The notes beneath the pieces were generated by a model. That model did no database searches. It was not told the DNA's origin and saw only the letters and a list, made by a program, of their open reading frames with translations. 64,000 nt of DNA, from assembly GCA_027625915.1 (NCBI GenBank), contig JANTQA010000038.1, positions 865,879 to 929,878 of the forward strand, given 5' to 3'. Numbering within the stretch: position 1 is the stretch's first letter; every line of letters starts with the position of its first letter. This DNA is from Anaeramoeba flamelloides (taxonomy: Eukaryota > Metamonada > Anaeramoebidae). Made by a program: the position numbers and the translations under genes. This document shows positions 1 through 12,600 of this stretch, piece after piece.

Positions 1-1
1 C

Positions 2-1313
2 CAAAACTATTCCTTAAAATTATTTTTGAATTTTTTAAAATTCCCATTATTAAATAATTGCTTTTCAGAGAAATTAACTTTTGAATTATTATCTTCTCTT
101 TTATTAAATAAAAAATGGAATTTTAAAATTTCTACTTTAATTATTTTATATAATTTTACTGGACTTGAAATTAAATTATTAAAAAATAAAACAATTGTGG
201 CGCATGGTTTAATATTAAATATTTTACCCTTTCAAGAATTAATTTTGAATTGGAATCTTTGGAAAAATGCACATTTCAAATTACAAACATTTTTATTTGA
301 TGTTTTAATTCATTTATTGAATAACAAAAATTCTTTTATGACCGAATACCATAAAGCATTATTTCAAAAAATTAAATTATTAAAAAAACTTTTACAAATC
401 ATTTTTGATTACCCCACTATTAATAAAATCATATTAGAAAAAATTTTTATCTTAATAAAACATTTAATATTTAATTTTAAGGATTTATTAAAAATTTTTA
501 ATTTTATTTTATCTTTAAACCATAATTATAATAATTTTATGATTAATGAAGATATCCAAAATAATAATAATGATAATAATAATGATAATGATAATGATGA
601 TGATAATGATAACAAAAATGAAGATAATAAAAATGAAAATGAGAATGAAAATAAAAATGAAAATGAAAAAAATAATAAAATTGATGATTTAAATAATAAG
701 AATGAAATTACAAACCAAAAAAAAACAAATGATGATAAAATAACAAAAGAAGATTTATTTGAAATGAATTTAAAAACAAGATTACTTTTTTTGAATTTTT
801 TTTTTAATTATATGAAAGATAATTTTGATAAAAATTATATTGAAAAATTTATAAATAATATTGATCCAAAATTAATTTTAAGTTTAATTACAGAAAATAA
901 TTTACCAATAAAAATTGAAGGATTAAAATTAATAAATTTATTTTTAATTAAATCAAATTTCAAATCAAATTTTTATCAAATTAATGGATTTGATTTAATT
1001 AGTTCACAATTAACAAATGATATAAATGATCAACATTTAATCGATATAATTTTTGTTTTTACACAAAATTATGCACAAATTAATCCATTAAAAAAATTAA
1101 TCCTAGGGGATAAAAATCACGATAAAAAAATGAATATTTTAAAATATTTTATAATGATTTTTGAATTTATAGAAAATAATATTAAATTAAAATTAATAGA
1201 GAATGGGGTTATTCCATTTTTATGTAAATTTACAATAGAAGAAATTAAATTAAGAATTCATAATAATAATAAAAACACTAACGATGATAACAACAGCAAT
1301 AATAATAATAATG

Positions 1314-1365
<52 letters not shown>

Positions 1366-1501
1366 TGATGATGATGATGATATTAATAATGATATTAATA
1401 ATAATAATAATAATAATATCCAAAACGAAAAAGAAAATGTAAATGAAAATGAAAATATTCAAAAAGATCAAAACAAAAACATAAAAATTAATGATAATCA
1501 A

Positions 1502-1589
<88 letters not shown>

Positions 1590-4500
1590 TACAAAACGAA
1601 AACGAAAACAAAAATGAAAATGAAAACGAAAATGAAAACATAAACATAAAAATTAATGATAATCAAAATAATAATAAAAATAAAAATGAAAATAATAATA
1701 TTGAGAATGAAAAAAGATATAAAATATTTTTTGAAAATATTAAAAAACTATTCTTAGGGTTGACTGATTTTTCTTTTAATTTAAATAATGGTGTTAATAA
1801 TATCATTTTTGAGATTATTAAAGAGTTTGAAATCTATTCTGAAAATATACCAATAAAAATAATCAAAAAATATCAATTAATGATTTTCCAAAGAATTTGT
1901 GAATTATTTGAATTTCAACAGCATGAATTAAAAGGATATAATAAGAAAATAAAAAATAAAAAGCACCAACAAAAAATGAATTTAATCAAAAACAATTTAA
2001 AAAACTTTTTAAAAATTATTTATAATTATTTTCTTTATTGGAATTTCCAATTAAATAAAGAATGTTCAAAAAATAACAATAAAAAAATCTTTCCGAATCG
2101 GGCTGATTATGTTTTTTATTCAAACTATTTAATTGAAATATTAGTAAATTTTAAAACGATCGATGGATTTGGATTTATTACCAAAAAATTATGCAAATTA
2201 TTGTTATTATTTTTGTTAGATAATACTTCAAAAGATGATATAATGATTTTTTGTTTATCAACTTTCCAAAATCAAGAATATTTATTAAATTATTTAATTA
2301 AAAATAGTCATATTAATAAATTATTATTATTTAGTTTAAGCAGGATTTTATTAAAAAATAATTTAAAAAACCAAATCAAAAATTTAACAATCGCTTTATA
2401 TAAAAAATTAATAATGAAAAAAAACAAAAAAATGCTATTTATAAAAAATAAAAAAAACATTAATAATGACAATAATATAATTGAAAAAAAGATTAATCAA
2501 AATTTTGAAAAAAATAATAAATTATTTGATTGTTGGGAAAAAAAAATAAATGAAAAGTCATTAAATTTTTTAAAATTAATCAAAATACCCTCGATTCAAT
2601 TTTTGAAATTCAATAGATTTTTAGAAAAAAATGATATATATTTACAAAAAATCGAAAAAAAAAATAAAAAATTACGAAGTAAATGTTTTAAAAAATATAA
2701 AATTCGAAATTTTAATTATTTAAAAACAAAAAAAACAATAAAATATAAATGGAACAAAATAATTAAGCAGATAACGCATGAAAGAGCTTTATGGTATTAT
2801 AAACCAAAATTGGTTTTAAATAAAATTGATGCAATCGAGGGGCCAATGCGGATTAGGAAAAGAATTAAAAAAAAATATTTATATAACGACAACGAAATTG
2901 ATTCTAATTTAAATAAATTCGAATCGCCGTTCCATTCTGAAGGCCCCAAATTTAAAAAAAATCTTTTTGATCAAAATTTTAAATATAAAAAAGTTGGCAT
3001 TTATAATCTTTTAAATTTAAATAAAAAAACGATAAAAAATGATAATGCCAAGAATAAGTATGGTAAAAACTACGAATACGGCTATAACTACGATGATGAT
3101 GAGTATGGAACAGGTGAAGGCGGCGGCAGTGATAATGTTGATTATGATTATGATGATGATGACGATGACGATATTTCGCAACCGTTCAACCCCCAAGAAT
3201 TAAAAAAAATATTAGGCTTAAAGGGGATTGATTCTTTTCATAAATTGCATCAATGGCCAAAATTCAAAAACAATACAATAAAGACCTTCCAAATAAAAAA
3301 TATTAGAATTCTAGCTGAAATTGAAGGGATGCTCATAATTAATAAATATAAATTATACTTTTTAAGCCTTGATCCTAAAAATTCTAATATTTTTAAAAAA
3401 TTTTCCATTGAATTAATAACATACCTTTATCCACATAGATACAATTTACAGAATTTGGGCTTAGAAATTCTTTTTGTGGATGGGAAATCAATATTTTTTG
3501 TCTTTGAAAATACAGAAGAGAGGGAATCATGCTGCAAATTATTATTATCTTTCAATTTATTTAATTATAAAGGACCGCAATATAACAGCGGATTAAATAA
3601 TTTCCGGAAGCAAATGAGTATCAAAAAATATACAAGTCTATGGAAAAATTCAGAAATTTCAAATTTTGAATACTTGATGAAAATAAATAATTTTAGTTCT
3701 CGGACATATAATGATTTAAGTCAATATCCAATTTTCCCACAAATTATCCGAAATTGGGTATCTGAAAAATTTGATTTCAATAAAATAGACAATTTTCGAA
3801 AATTACACTTCCCGATGGGTTGCCAAACCAAAGAAAGACAAAATAGCTTTTTTATGATTTATAATGAATTGGAATCTTGTGGCGAGCAGCCTTATAATTA
3901 TGGCTCGCATTATTCAAATGCAGGATCCATTGTTCATTTGCTAATGAGGTTGGAGCCATTTTCAAGTGAAATGATCGAATTCCAATCCGAAAAATTTGAT
4001 TTACCAGATCGTTTGTTTTTTTCGTTAAAGCATACCTATGATTTAAGCGAATCGCTTAGTTTGACTGATGTTAAAGAACTAATCCCAGAATTTTTTTATT
4101 TGCCAGAATTTTTAATTAATAGTAATTGCTTTGATTTAGGTATTAAACAAAATAAATTAATTGTTGATGATGTTTTATTGCCAAAATGGGCCGAGGGGGA
4201 TGTGAGATTGTTTATTAAAATGCAAAGAGAAGCATTAGAATCCGATTACGTCAATGAACAGTTAGACAATTGGATCGATTTAATCTTTGGCTATAAGCAG
4301 CAGGGGAAGGAAGCAGTAAAGGCAATAAATCTTTTCCATCCATACACTTATGAAAGTGAATTAACAAAGCACATGGCGAACAAGGAGGATAAAGTTCAAA
4401 TTGAAGGTATTTTGACAGCGATCAAAAGTTTTGGGCAAACTCCGATCCAATTATTTTCAAAGCCACATACCAAAAAAAAGGGTGCCTTTTCGAAAAAAAA

Positions 4501-5959
4501 GGATCAGTCTATTGATGATTTAAAAAATTTATCAAATAATAACAATAATGATAATGATAATTCTAATGATAGTGACAGTGATAATAAAGAACAAGATAAT
4601 AATAAAGAAAAAGATAATAATAAAGATAATGGTGGTAGTGGCAGTGATGTTAGTAATTTTGATAAAGATAAAGATGAAAATAAAAGTGATAATCAAAATA
4701 ACAAAAACAATAAAAAGCCCAATATAAATAAGCAAAGTTATCAGTTATCTTTAAATGGTGAGAATACTGCTTACAAAAAAAAAAAAAAAAAAAGTCTTGA
4801 AAAAAGAATATTTACAAGACCAGAAAAATTATTTGTTTCGAAACAAACTAATCAAAAAAATATTATTGAATCATTGATCATACATCCCGAAAAGGAAACT
4901 CCATTAATTTTAAATAAAAACCAAACGATCTTATATAAAAAAAAAATTTTTTTAATTTCCTGGTTTTTGTTAAATAGAGAAATCTCAATTTCAAATTATA
5001 ATATTCCTGAAAAAATTTATTTCACAAAACAAGTCAACATTGGTAATATAACCCATTGCAAAGTAGATCCAAATAGAAATTATATCATTACATCAACAAA
5101 TTATTATTTAATAGTGTGGAAAATTCTCTTTAATGATAGTTTCCAAAAAACTAACAACGGCAAGAATAGCAATAATAAGCAAAATAATAATATCCAAAAT
5201 GATCCAAACAAAAATTTAAATATAAATAAGAGTACTAACCAAGGTATTTCTTTAAAAAGCAACAAACACCGCAATAGTAATAGTATTTGTGGTATTGATA
5301 GCAAAAGTAATATTAATCGTAATAGTACAACCACAACTTCTACCAGTGGTTCTCAAAATAAAATTAATGATTTAATAATAAAAACAACATTGATTGGGCA
5401 TGAGAAAAAAATTACCTCTCTCGAAATATGTTTACCTTATCACATATTAATCTCTGGTTCGGCAGATAAAACTTGCATCATTTGGGATTTAAATAGATTA
5501 AAACCTGTTGCAACACTCAAAAAACATGAATCGGAAGTTTCCATCATTTCAATTTCAAAAATCACCGGGGATATTCTAACCTTTGTTCACGATAGAAATG
5601 AAAAAAGAAATATAATTAGATTATGGAGCGTAAACGGGTTTTTATTAAAAACTCAAGAATTAAAACGAGAAAATAATGGAATTGTAACATCCGCAGTTTT
5701 CACCCACGGAACAGAAGGGATCGCTAGAAATGTAATTTTTCTAGGAATGCAAAATGGTTATATAAATATATTGGATGCTTTTGACCTAACCCATATTACA
5801 GTTCTAAAAAATCTTAATCAATCTCCCATAATTTCATTAGTATGTTCTACGAATTCCAAATTTTTATATTCTTGTGGGAAAAGAGGCCCTTTTTTAGAAT
5901 GGAAAGTAAATAGAAAAAAAAATTCCCAAAAAATTCAAGAAGGGGTTAATAGAAAATAA
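2..5959 (+). CDS. BEACH-WD40 domain protein (5' end outside window)
   Basis: The reading frame is open from base 2 to a TAA at 5957-5959, so the true start lies left of the window; the in-frame TTG at 26 is not a credible start. The C-terminal third has the order of the BEACH family (neurobeachin, LYST, WDFY3/ALFY, Dictyostelium Lvs): a PH-like segment (about 3230-3560), a BEACH domain (about 3700-4440) and WD repeats (about 5010-5940). Typical BEACH motifs are visible: YPIFP, YGSHYSNAG, VKELIPEFFYLPEFL, ALESDYV, WIDLIFGYKQ and FHPYTYE. A clear WD unit reads GSADKTCIIWDLNR. The N-terminal half is Asn/Asp/Lys-rich with two long (AAT)n-coded Asn runs near 1300-1365 and 1500-1590. Family members act as scaffolds in lysosome, autophagy and membrane traffic. 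Which subfamily this is cannot be decided without the missing N-terminus. No intron is needed. Confidence 0.93.
541..740 (+). repeat. Asn/Asp/Glu-coding simple sequence inside the BEACH gene
   Basis: Imperfect AAT/GAT/GAA trinucleotide DNA, translated in frame as an Asn/Asp then Asn/Glu/Lys linker between conserved helical stretches. It looks like a species-variable disordered insert. Confidence 0.75.
1261..1720 (+). repeat. Long (AAT)n and (GAT)n tracts coding poly-Asn and poly-Asp
   Basis: Two nearly pure AAT arrays flank GAT and GAAAAT stretches, all in the frame of the BEACH gene. The reverse strand is open here only because ATT codes Ile; that antisense frame is an artefact. Array length is probably polymorphic. 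Confidence 0.85.
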
Positions 5960-6039
5960 AATACATTCAAATTTAATTTTAAAAAACAAATAATTATTTT
6001 TTAAAAATAAAATGAAATCTTGTAAAGATCTTTTTATAA

Positions 6040-6225
6040 ATTATTTTTTTTTGTAATTTGTGTTTTTGCATTTATGAAATGGATAAGTTAACCTCAGAAA
6101 AACAATTTATTTATTTTGAGTCTATTTTTTGAAATCCAAAATTCGAATTTTTTTTAATATAAAACGAAAAAAAGTAACCTGATTATTTTTTTTAACAATT
6201 AAGTTAATTCTTGAAAATTGTGTAT
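6040..6225 (+). repeat. Dispersed repeat family E, copy 1
   Basis: This stretch matches 63608-63795 in the same orientation. Shared blocks include GTAATTTGTGTTTT, TTAACCTCA, AACAATTTATT and ACAATTAAGTTAATTCTTGA. No coding capacity or terminal repeat was seen. It lies just 3' of the BEACH gene, so part may be transcribed as its 3' UTR. Confidence 0.65.
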
Positions 6226-6719
6226 CATATTTTTAGTTTTGTTTCGGTTTATAGTTAAGGAAAATGTTAAAGTCCTATATCTGTTTGTGTGTGTGGGGGG
6301 GATTTTGAATTGTCTAAATTTATGTCTTCTAATTCAAAGAGTATATAGATTCGGTATAGTCAGTAGTAGGAAATATTTGAAACTTAATTTAGTTTTCTAA
6401 AAAAAAAAAAATAGACGAATAGAAAAAAAAAAAAAAGTATTAAACAAATAGATCTGAATAATGTTTTAAAGGTATGAAAACGCAAGGTGAATTTGCGGGG
6501 CTATATTATCTAAAATGATTTGAATTTGATATCTTTCGCCTGTAAAGAATGATTAGTCATGTTCGTGAGGAAATAATTTATATTAACTTCATAGATTTCC
6601 CATATCTACATTTTATCATTAATTAATATGTCTCCTTTTAATTTGGGGCAATGGTTAAAATCAAAATCTTGTATTTTTTTGTGCTCGTTTTTTTAAATCT
6701 ATTAAATCATATGAAGTGA
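6226..6719. other. Intergenic, no gene seen
   Basis: AT-rich DNA with short open frames lacking any recognisable protein. A motif TCAAACTTAATTCAGTTTTC-like plus A-run at 6375-6410 recurs at 48165-48200, so it is probably repeat debris. Confidence 0.5.
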
Positions 6720-7275
6720 TCAAAACCATCGATTTTTGAAAAAACAATAAAAATAATTGGAATTAGAAGAATTAAAGACTTCGAAAAAAGAAATTTACAA
6801 TTACAATTATAACGAGTTGTTGGGATCCAAAAAGTTTAGATCTACAAAAATATTTCACTTAAATAAAAAACCAAAAACATTAATTTATTAATCAAAGATA
6901 TATAAGTTATCCATCAAGCTCAACAATTCTAAAATTCAGAACATTGACTAACTGCTTAAATAGATATTACTATGTAATAAATAAAAATTCAAATAGATTT
7001 TGCTCTTTATGTTTAAAATATAAACAGAGGGAAATAATAGAAAATATTGATCTATTTTCATGAGTATGTCCTCCCTATGAAAAAGATAGATTATTTTTTC
7101 TAAATAAGTTAAAAGAATTAAATTTGAATTAATTAATTTTAAATTATGATCGTTTGGAACTATTTTTGTTAATTAATCATTGTAAAATCTTTGATTTTAC
7201 GCTGAAATTTCTGAAAGGGAATGTAAGTAAAAGGGCAACTAGAGTGTAATTTACACTTCCTCCTCAATAAAAAAA
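6720..7275 (+). mobile_element. LINE (non-LTR retrotransposon) 3' fragment, subfamily A
   Basis: Conceptual translation, with stops and shifts, gives the C-terminal part of a LINE reverse-transcriptase protein. It contains SSSTILKFRTLTNCLNRYYY, then a zinc-knuckle-like FCSLCLKY, then CPPYEKDRLFFLNKLKEL. The same order occurs in the copy at 36190-38037 (SSSILKLRTFTNYLNRYSYV, FCKLCKKS, AYENNRRIWISELKK). The 3' end (GCAACTAGAGTGTAATTTAC, then A-rich) is shared with the fragment at 53105-53450, which defines a subfamily separate from the other copies. It is 5'-truncated and broken. Confidence 0.75.
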
Positions 7276-8494
7276 AAATAAAAAAAAACATAGATTTTTT
7301 TTTCAACAGCATTTGTATATTTTGTTATTATGACCTTTTTGAAATATGTGTATGTATTATGACCATTTGAAAACAGGGTTAGTTAAAATATGGTTGTTAA
7401 TTATTTCCAATTTATATTCGGTTTCTTTGCCTTAAATTGACTCGAAATTGGATTATTTTTGTTATTTTTCAGTTTTTTTACTCTTTTTGTTGATACTTAT
7501 TTATCTTTTACAGGCTCAATTCGAGTATCGTGGAGTTTTTCCTTTGTTTCCCCAGTCATTTTTTCAGATTCCATTTTTAAATATTCAACAGGTTTATTTA
7601 AGGATTACAATCCCTGAAATTTGAAAAAAAGATTATCTTGTATTAGATTTTTTGGCTTTTTCTTTGGGTCCTAGCTGATTAAAACTGCGTTTAGTAATAG
7701 TTTAAATCTTAGTTCAAAATTCAATTTTTGGAATTAATATTTTCTTCTCTTCAGAAATCCGAATTTAAGAGTGCAAGATTAATAGACTAGAACTTTTGTT
7801 ATAAAAAAATGTAATTGTATTTTGTGAAATGAAAGTTTTAATTAGGTTTGGTTATATTTGGAGAGCTTATAAAGATTTTTTTTAGGTAATTGAGCAAAAG
7901 GAAAATAATTTAAGTGACAAAACAAAAATTAAAACCCCTTATTAAATACCTTTCCAATCTATTACTCTTACATTCTTCAATTCCGATTTCGGAAAAAAAA
8001 AATATATTGTCAAAAATTGTCATTTTGAACAATTGTTAAAACCCATAGTAAGTTGAGTATCGATCAGCTAGAACTAAAATAACATGTAGACATACAAATA
8101 CATAAGATAATCCTTTTTACAAATTTCAGGGTTTGTAAACCTTAAGTCTTGGGGTTTTATTTTTTTGTATAAAAACCCCAATTCATTACTGTATTAAAAG
8201 TGTAAAAGTTGACCTTAAAAATACTATACTTAGGTTGTTTATTGCCGGTTTCTTTGATCATTTAATATGTAAGATAACGCAGAAAAAAAAAGTTTTATAG
8301 CTTTTATTTATATCAGAAGTTTTATATGTCTAAATGGTTTATTTTACAATCTTAATCCAAGAAAATTATTATTTATTTTACAAAACTGAATTTTTTATCA
8401 GCTTGATTTTGTGAGACCTTTTTCTTTATGTTAATACATATCAAACCCCCCAATGAAAGGTGTTAAAAATTCGAAATTGACTGTTTTATCTTGA
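7276..8494. other. Intergenic, nothing recognised
   Basis: AT-rich sequence with no frame of convincing length or composition and no matched repeat elsewhere in the window that I could see. Confidence 0.5.
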
Positions 8495-9120
8495 TTTAAT
8501 ACAAAAAAAAAAAACTCAACTTTTAGATATTAGAGTAATCTAAATAATGTGTACGCAATCACTATAATCCATGTTTTAAAATCTAATCCGTACATTTTTT
8601 TCGTCTTGTTACAAGCTTACATCCAATTAACTACCCAATAGTATACTATAGCTCAAATTAATTTTGAAAGTAAAATCCGAGATATTATTAAAGTAAAATT
8701 TAAATTCAAAATGCAATTTGATATAAATTTTTCGTTATTTTCTCAATTATAATAATTTTTGTTATTGTTATTTATTTATTGTGAGAATGGAGTAATTAAA
8801 GAAAATTAATTCAATAAAAAAGAGAGAAGAAAAATAATTAAATTTTTGTTATTTTTGATGATAAAAATTATCAAAAAAATTTACTCTATTTTTTGAGATA
8901 AAAGTTCTCAATTTGATCTCCAATTTTTCGAATGTATTTTTGTAGAATGGAACTTTAAGAAACCAAAAACATATTTAATCATTTCTGTTGTCATTTTTTT
9001 TGATTCATTAGTATATAGGTCTTCTATTATAAAAAAAAAAACACTCATTTTCTTTTTAACCATGGATTAAACTTTTCGACATACATTATTGTGACTACAA
9101 TACATATTTTTCTAGGTTTG
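8495..9120 (-). repeat. Dispersed repeat family B, copy 1
   Basis: Aligns in order with 40640-41110, 56465-56870 and 57205-57640. Shared landmarks read on the + strand are TTCTTCTTGTT-like DNA, a block ending AATTTTGAAAGTAAA, TTTTTTGAGATAAA, AATTTGATC and GAACTTTAAGAAACCAA. On the minus strand the copies keep related peptides (for example FTFKINLSYSILLGS here and FIFKIDLNISIIFGS at 40.7 kb), so the ancestor probably coded for protein. The family is not identified. Confidence 0.65.
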
Positions 9121-9670
9121 AGATATGATCTTACAAAAAAATTCTCCTCATCTAATAATATGATAAAATAATCTTGTTGTTGAACGAAATAATTTCAAAA
9201 ATTCAAAAGAAAGTTTCCAAATATTGCAGACATAAAATTTAAATATTTCTTGAAAATTAGCCCTTCAATTTTGAACTTTATAGGTGATTAGAAATTGAAG
9301 ATCCACAAAAAATCTGAAAATTTTTAAAAATTGTTGATCATTTAGAAAGTTTATTCAAAAATTCAAATTCTCGTATTTTTTCTTTACAAAAATTTTTTCT
9401 ATTAAAAATTTTTGATCTATCATAAAATTTCACTGTTTATAATTGGCTATCACATAACCATCTAATCCTGTCATAAAAAGAAAAGTATGAGATAGAAAAT
9501 GAATTTTCTGTATATTTTTAGATTTCATGGTAGGTTTATAACAGCTGGAGTTTTTCGAGAACTTTAAAATATTGATTGTTTCTTCAAAAAAATTTTTAAC
9601 GAATAGAAAATAAAAATATTCATAAAAAGGTTTATTTTTTTGATTTTATTCCATATTCTAAAATTTGAAG
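9121..9670. other. Region upstream of the helicase gene
   Basis: AT-rich DNA, probably containing the FANCM-type gene promoter and 5' UTR. No conserved promoter element can be singled out. Confidence 0.4.
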
Positions 9671-12600
9671 ATGAAACAGCAATACTTTTCACAACCCCAT
9701 CGTTTTCATGATTTTTCGAATTTTCCAAAATCAAGAAAGCCATTACAGCCTTTAAACAAAAATTATCAATCTCATTCCAGGATTGCAAATAAAAAACAAA
9801 CCATTCAAAACAAACCACCACAAATCAATTTCCAGAAGCAATTTATACACAACAATCGTCAAATAAGACAGTTTACAAAACCAAATTTCCTTCAACAAAC
9901 AAATAAACAAAAGCAAATTTACCAACCAAACCATCCTTCGAGAAACAATAATTTTCCAAACCAATCCCCTTTTTTCAATGCTTTTCAAAACAAAACGAGG
10001 AATAGTCATTCAACAAACACACAAATTAACCAAAGAAATCAAAGAAGCAACAAAATAGATCACATCTACCAAATTAACCAAAGAAACCTAACAAACCTAA
10101 CAAACCAAAGAAATCCAAGAAACAACAAAATTTATCAAACTAACCAAAGAAACCTAATAAACCAAAAAACCGATCAGATCTCCCAAAGAAACCACCAAAT
10201 TAACCAAAGAAACCTAACAAACCAAACAAATCACAAGAACAACCAAATTTATCAAACAGTCCAAAAAAATTACACAAACAACCAAAGTAATCCAAGACAG
10301 CAAATAAACCAAAGAAATCAAATTACACACAAAAACCAAAAGAATCATCAACAAAATGCTTTACCTATTCAGCACCAGTACAAATCACAACAAAACATAA
10401 ATAGTAATAGCACTAACTTTCAAAATGTTCAAAGAAAGCACAATCAGAACAACAAAACGAATCAGCAGACTCTTGATCGATTTTTCAGAACAAGCAAAAA
10501 CAAACAAACAAACAATTCCCAACAACCAAAAATTAATAACCACCAAAGCAATAATAACTACAATTCCAATTTCAGAACTAATTCTAATAAGAATACATTT
10601 AATCAGAATAATAATCAATTTTCTATGAATACAAATTCGAAGAAAATACCAAATAATAGCTTTCATAATTTTAATGCTTCAATCTCGGCCCAACCAGGGG
10701 TATTTTCGGATATGTTTCAAGACGAAGACGGGGTCGGAAACACAATTCCAAATAACAATACCCGAAATAACCAATCAAACCAATCAAACCAATCAAACCA
10801 AAGAAGCTTTTTTTCTCGTCAAAATAATTTTCCAAACAAGAACCAATTTCGGAACCAAAAATCTGCTACGAGAAAGCAAGCCACCCCGTTAATGACAATC
10901 AAGGAATCTGAGGAATTACGAAAGCAGCATTTGGAGGAAACGATCTTTCCAAAGCCAAGGAGCACATATGACGAAGGCACATTCCCGAAGATTGATGAAG
11001 CGGCAAGCGAAACATGGATCTACCCGACAAATTATCCGATTAGGAATTACCAGTTTAACATCAGTCAAACTGCGCTGTTCCACAACACGCTGGTTGCGCT
11101 GCCCACCGGGCTTGGGAAAACTTTGATTGCTGCGGTTGTGATGTACAACTATTTCCGGTGGTTCCCCACAGGGAAGATCCTTTTTTTGGCGCCAACGAAG
11201 CCGCTAGTGCACCAGCAGATCGATGCGGTCTCGAAGATCATCGGTGTTACAAAGAACGACGGGTGCGAAATCACTGGCCAGACGAACCCAGAATTGCGGA
11301 AGGATCTGTACAAACACAAGCGAGTCTTTTTCGCAACCCCGCAAACGATTGTCAATGATTTGAATCGAGGCATCCTTTTAGCGAACGAGGTTGTATGCTT
11401 AATTTTAGATGAGGCACACAAGGCAACGGGCAATTACGATTATTGTAACATTATTAAGAAAGTGCTAAACAGCACCAACAAATTCCGGATTCTGGGCTTG
11501 TCTGCGACACCCGGCGCGACCAATCAGCAAATCCAGCGAATTATTGGGAATCTGATGATCACAAAATTAGAGGTTCGAACGGACGACTCCGACACGCCGA
11601 GCTTGGACATATACCCTTATCTTAACCAGAAAAAAATTGAAGAAATCGTTGTACCAATTAAAGACAACGGCATTTTCAACCAAGTCATTTCAATCTATGC
11701 CCCGTATCTAAATAATTTGATTGGGGCGCTGTATGACAATGGCGTCTTTTGGACGCAGGATCTTGAGTCGGCATCAAAGGGCTCGCTCGTCAAATCCTTT
11801 CAAAAGTTTACAAAGACGAAGAGCACCTACAACGGGCAAAAAATACCATTTTATAAATTTGTGAATTTAATCGAGACGTTTAGTTCTGCCATTAGTTTAT
11901 TCTATGGCTTCCAATTGTTGCTGAATTACGGCCTCAAATCGTTTTTTGATTTTTTAAAAAACCAATATTCAAGCGAAAACCAAAACAGCAATGGTAATCA
12001 AAATAATAAAGGAGCCAACAAATCGCAATTACGGAATTCAAAAAAAAAATTTCTCAATTCTGAGACTTATCAAAAATTAATGCATTACCTCACACAGGTT
12101 TTTGAAAAAAAGGGCATAGAAAGCCACCCGAAATTAACAAAATTAAAAAAGATCATTGTCAACCATTTCCGAACTTGCCAAAATAATGACACAAGGGTAA
12201 TGATCTTTTCAAATTATCGTACCAGCGTGATTGAAATCACAAGTATCCTTTCGGAATTGCCCACAATCAAAATCATGCCCTTTATCGGGCAATCTTCGAC
12301 CAACTCTCAAAGGGGATACACACAACTGGAACAGCAGTTGATCATCGAAAAGTTTAAACAGGGGTGCTATAATACATTAGTCTCCACGTCGATCGGCGAG
12401 GAGGGGCTTGACATTGGCGAGGTTGACTTGATCATTTGCTATGATGCGCAATCAGATCCAAAAAGAACAGTGCAAAGATTTGGACGAACTGGGAGGAAAC
12501 GGAAGGGGAAAGTGATCATTTTGCTGACTGAAGGGAAAGAAGAAAAAATTTACCAATTCAATAAAAAAAAAAAAAAATTTGTGCAAAAGCAATTATTGAA

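Noticed and set aside
1250-1666. Minus-strand frame coding almost only Ile
   Set aside because: It is the antisense of (AAT)n poly-Asn coding DNA in the BEACH gene.
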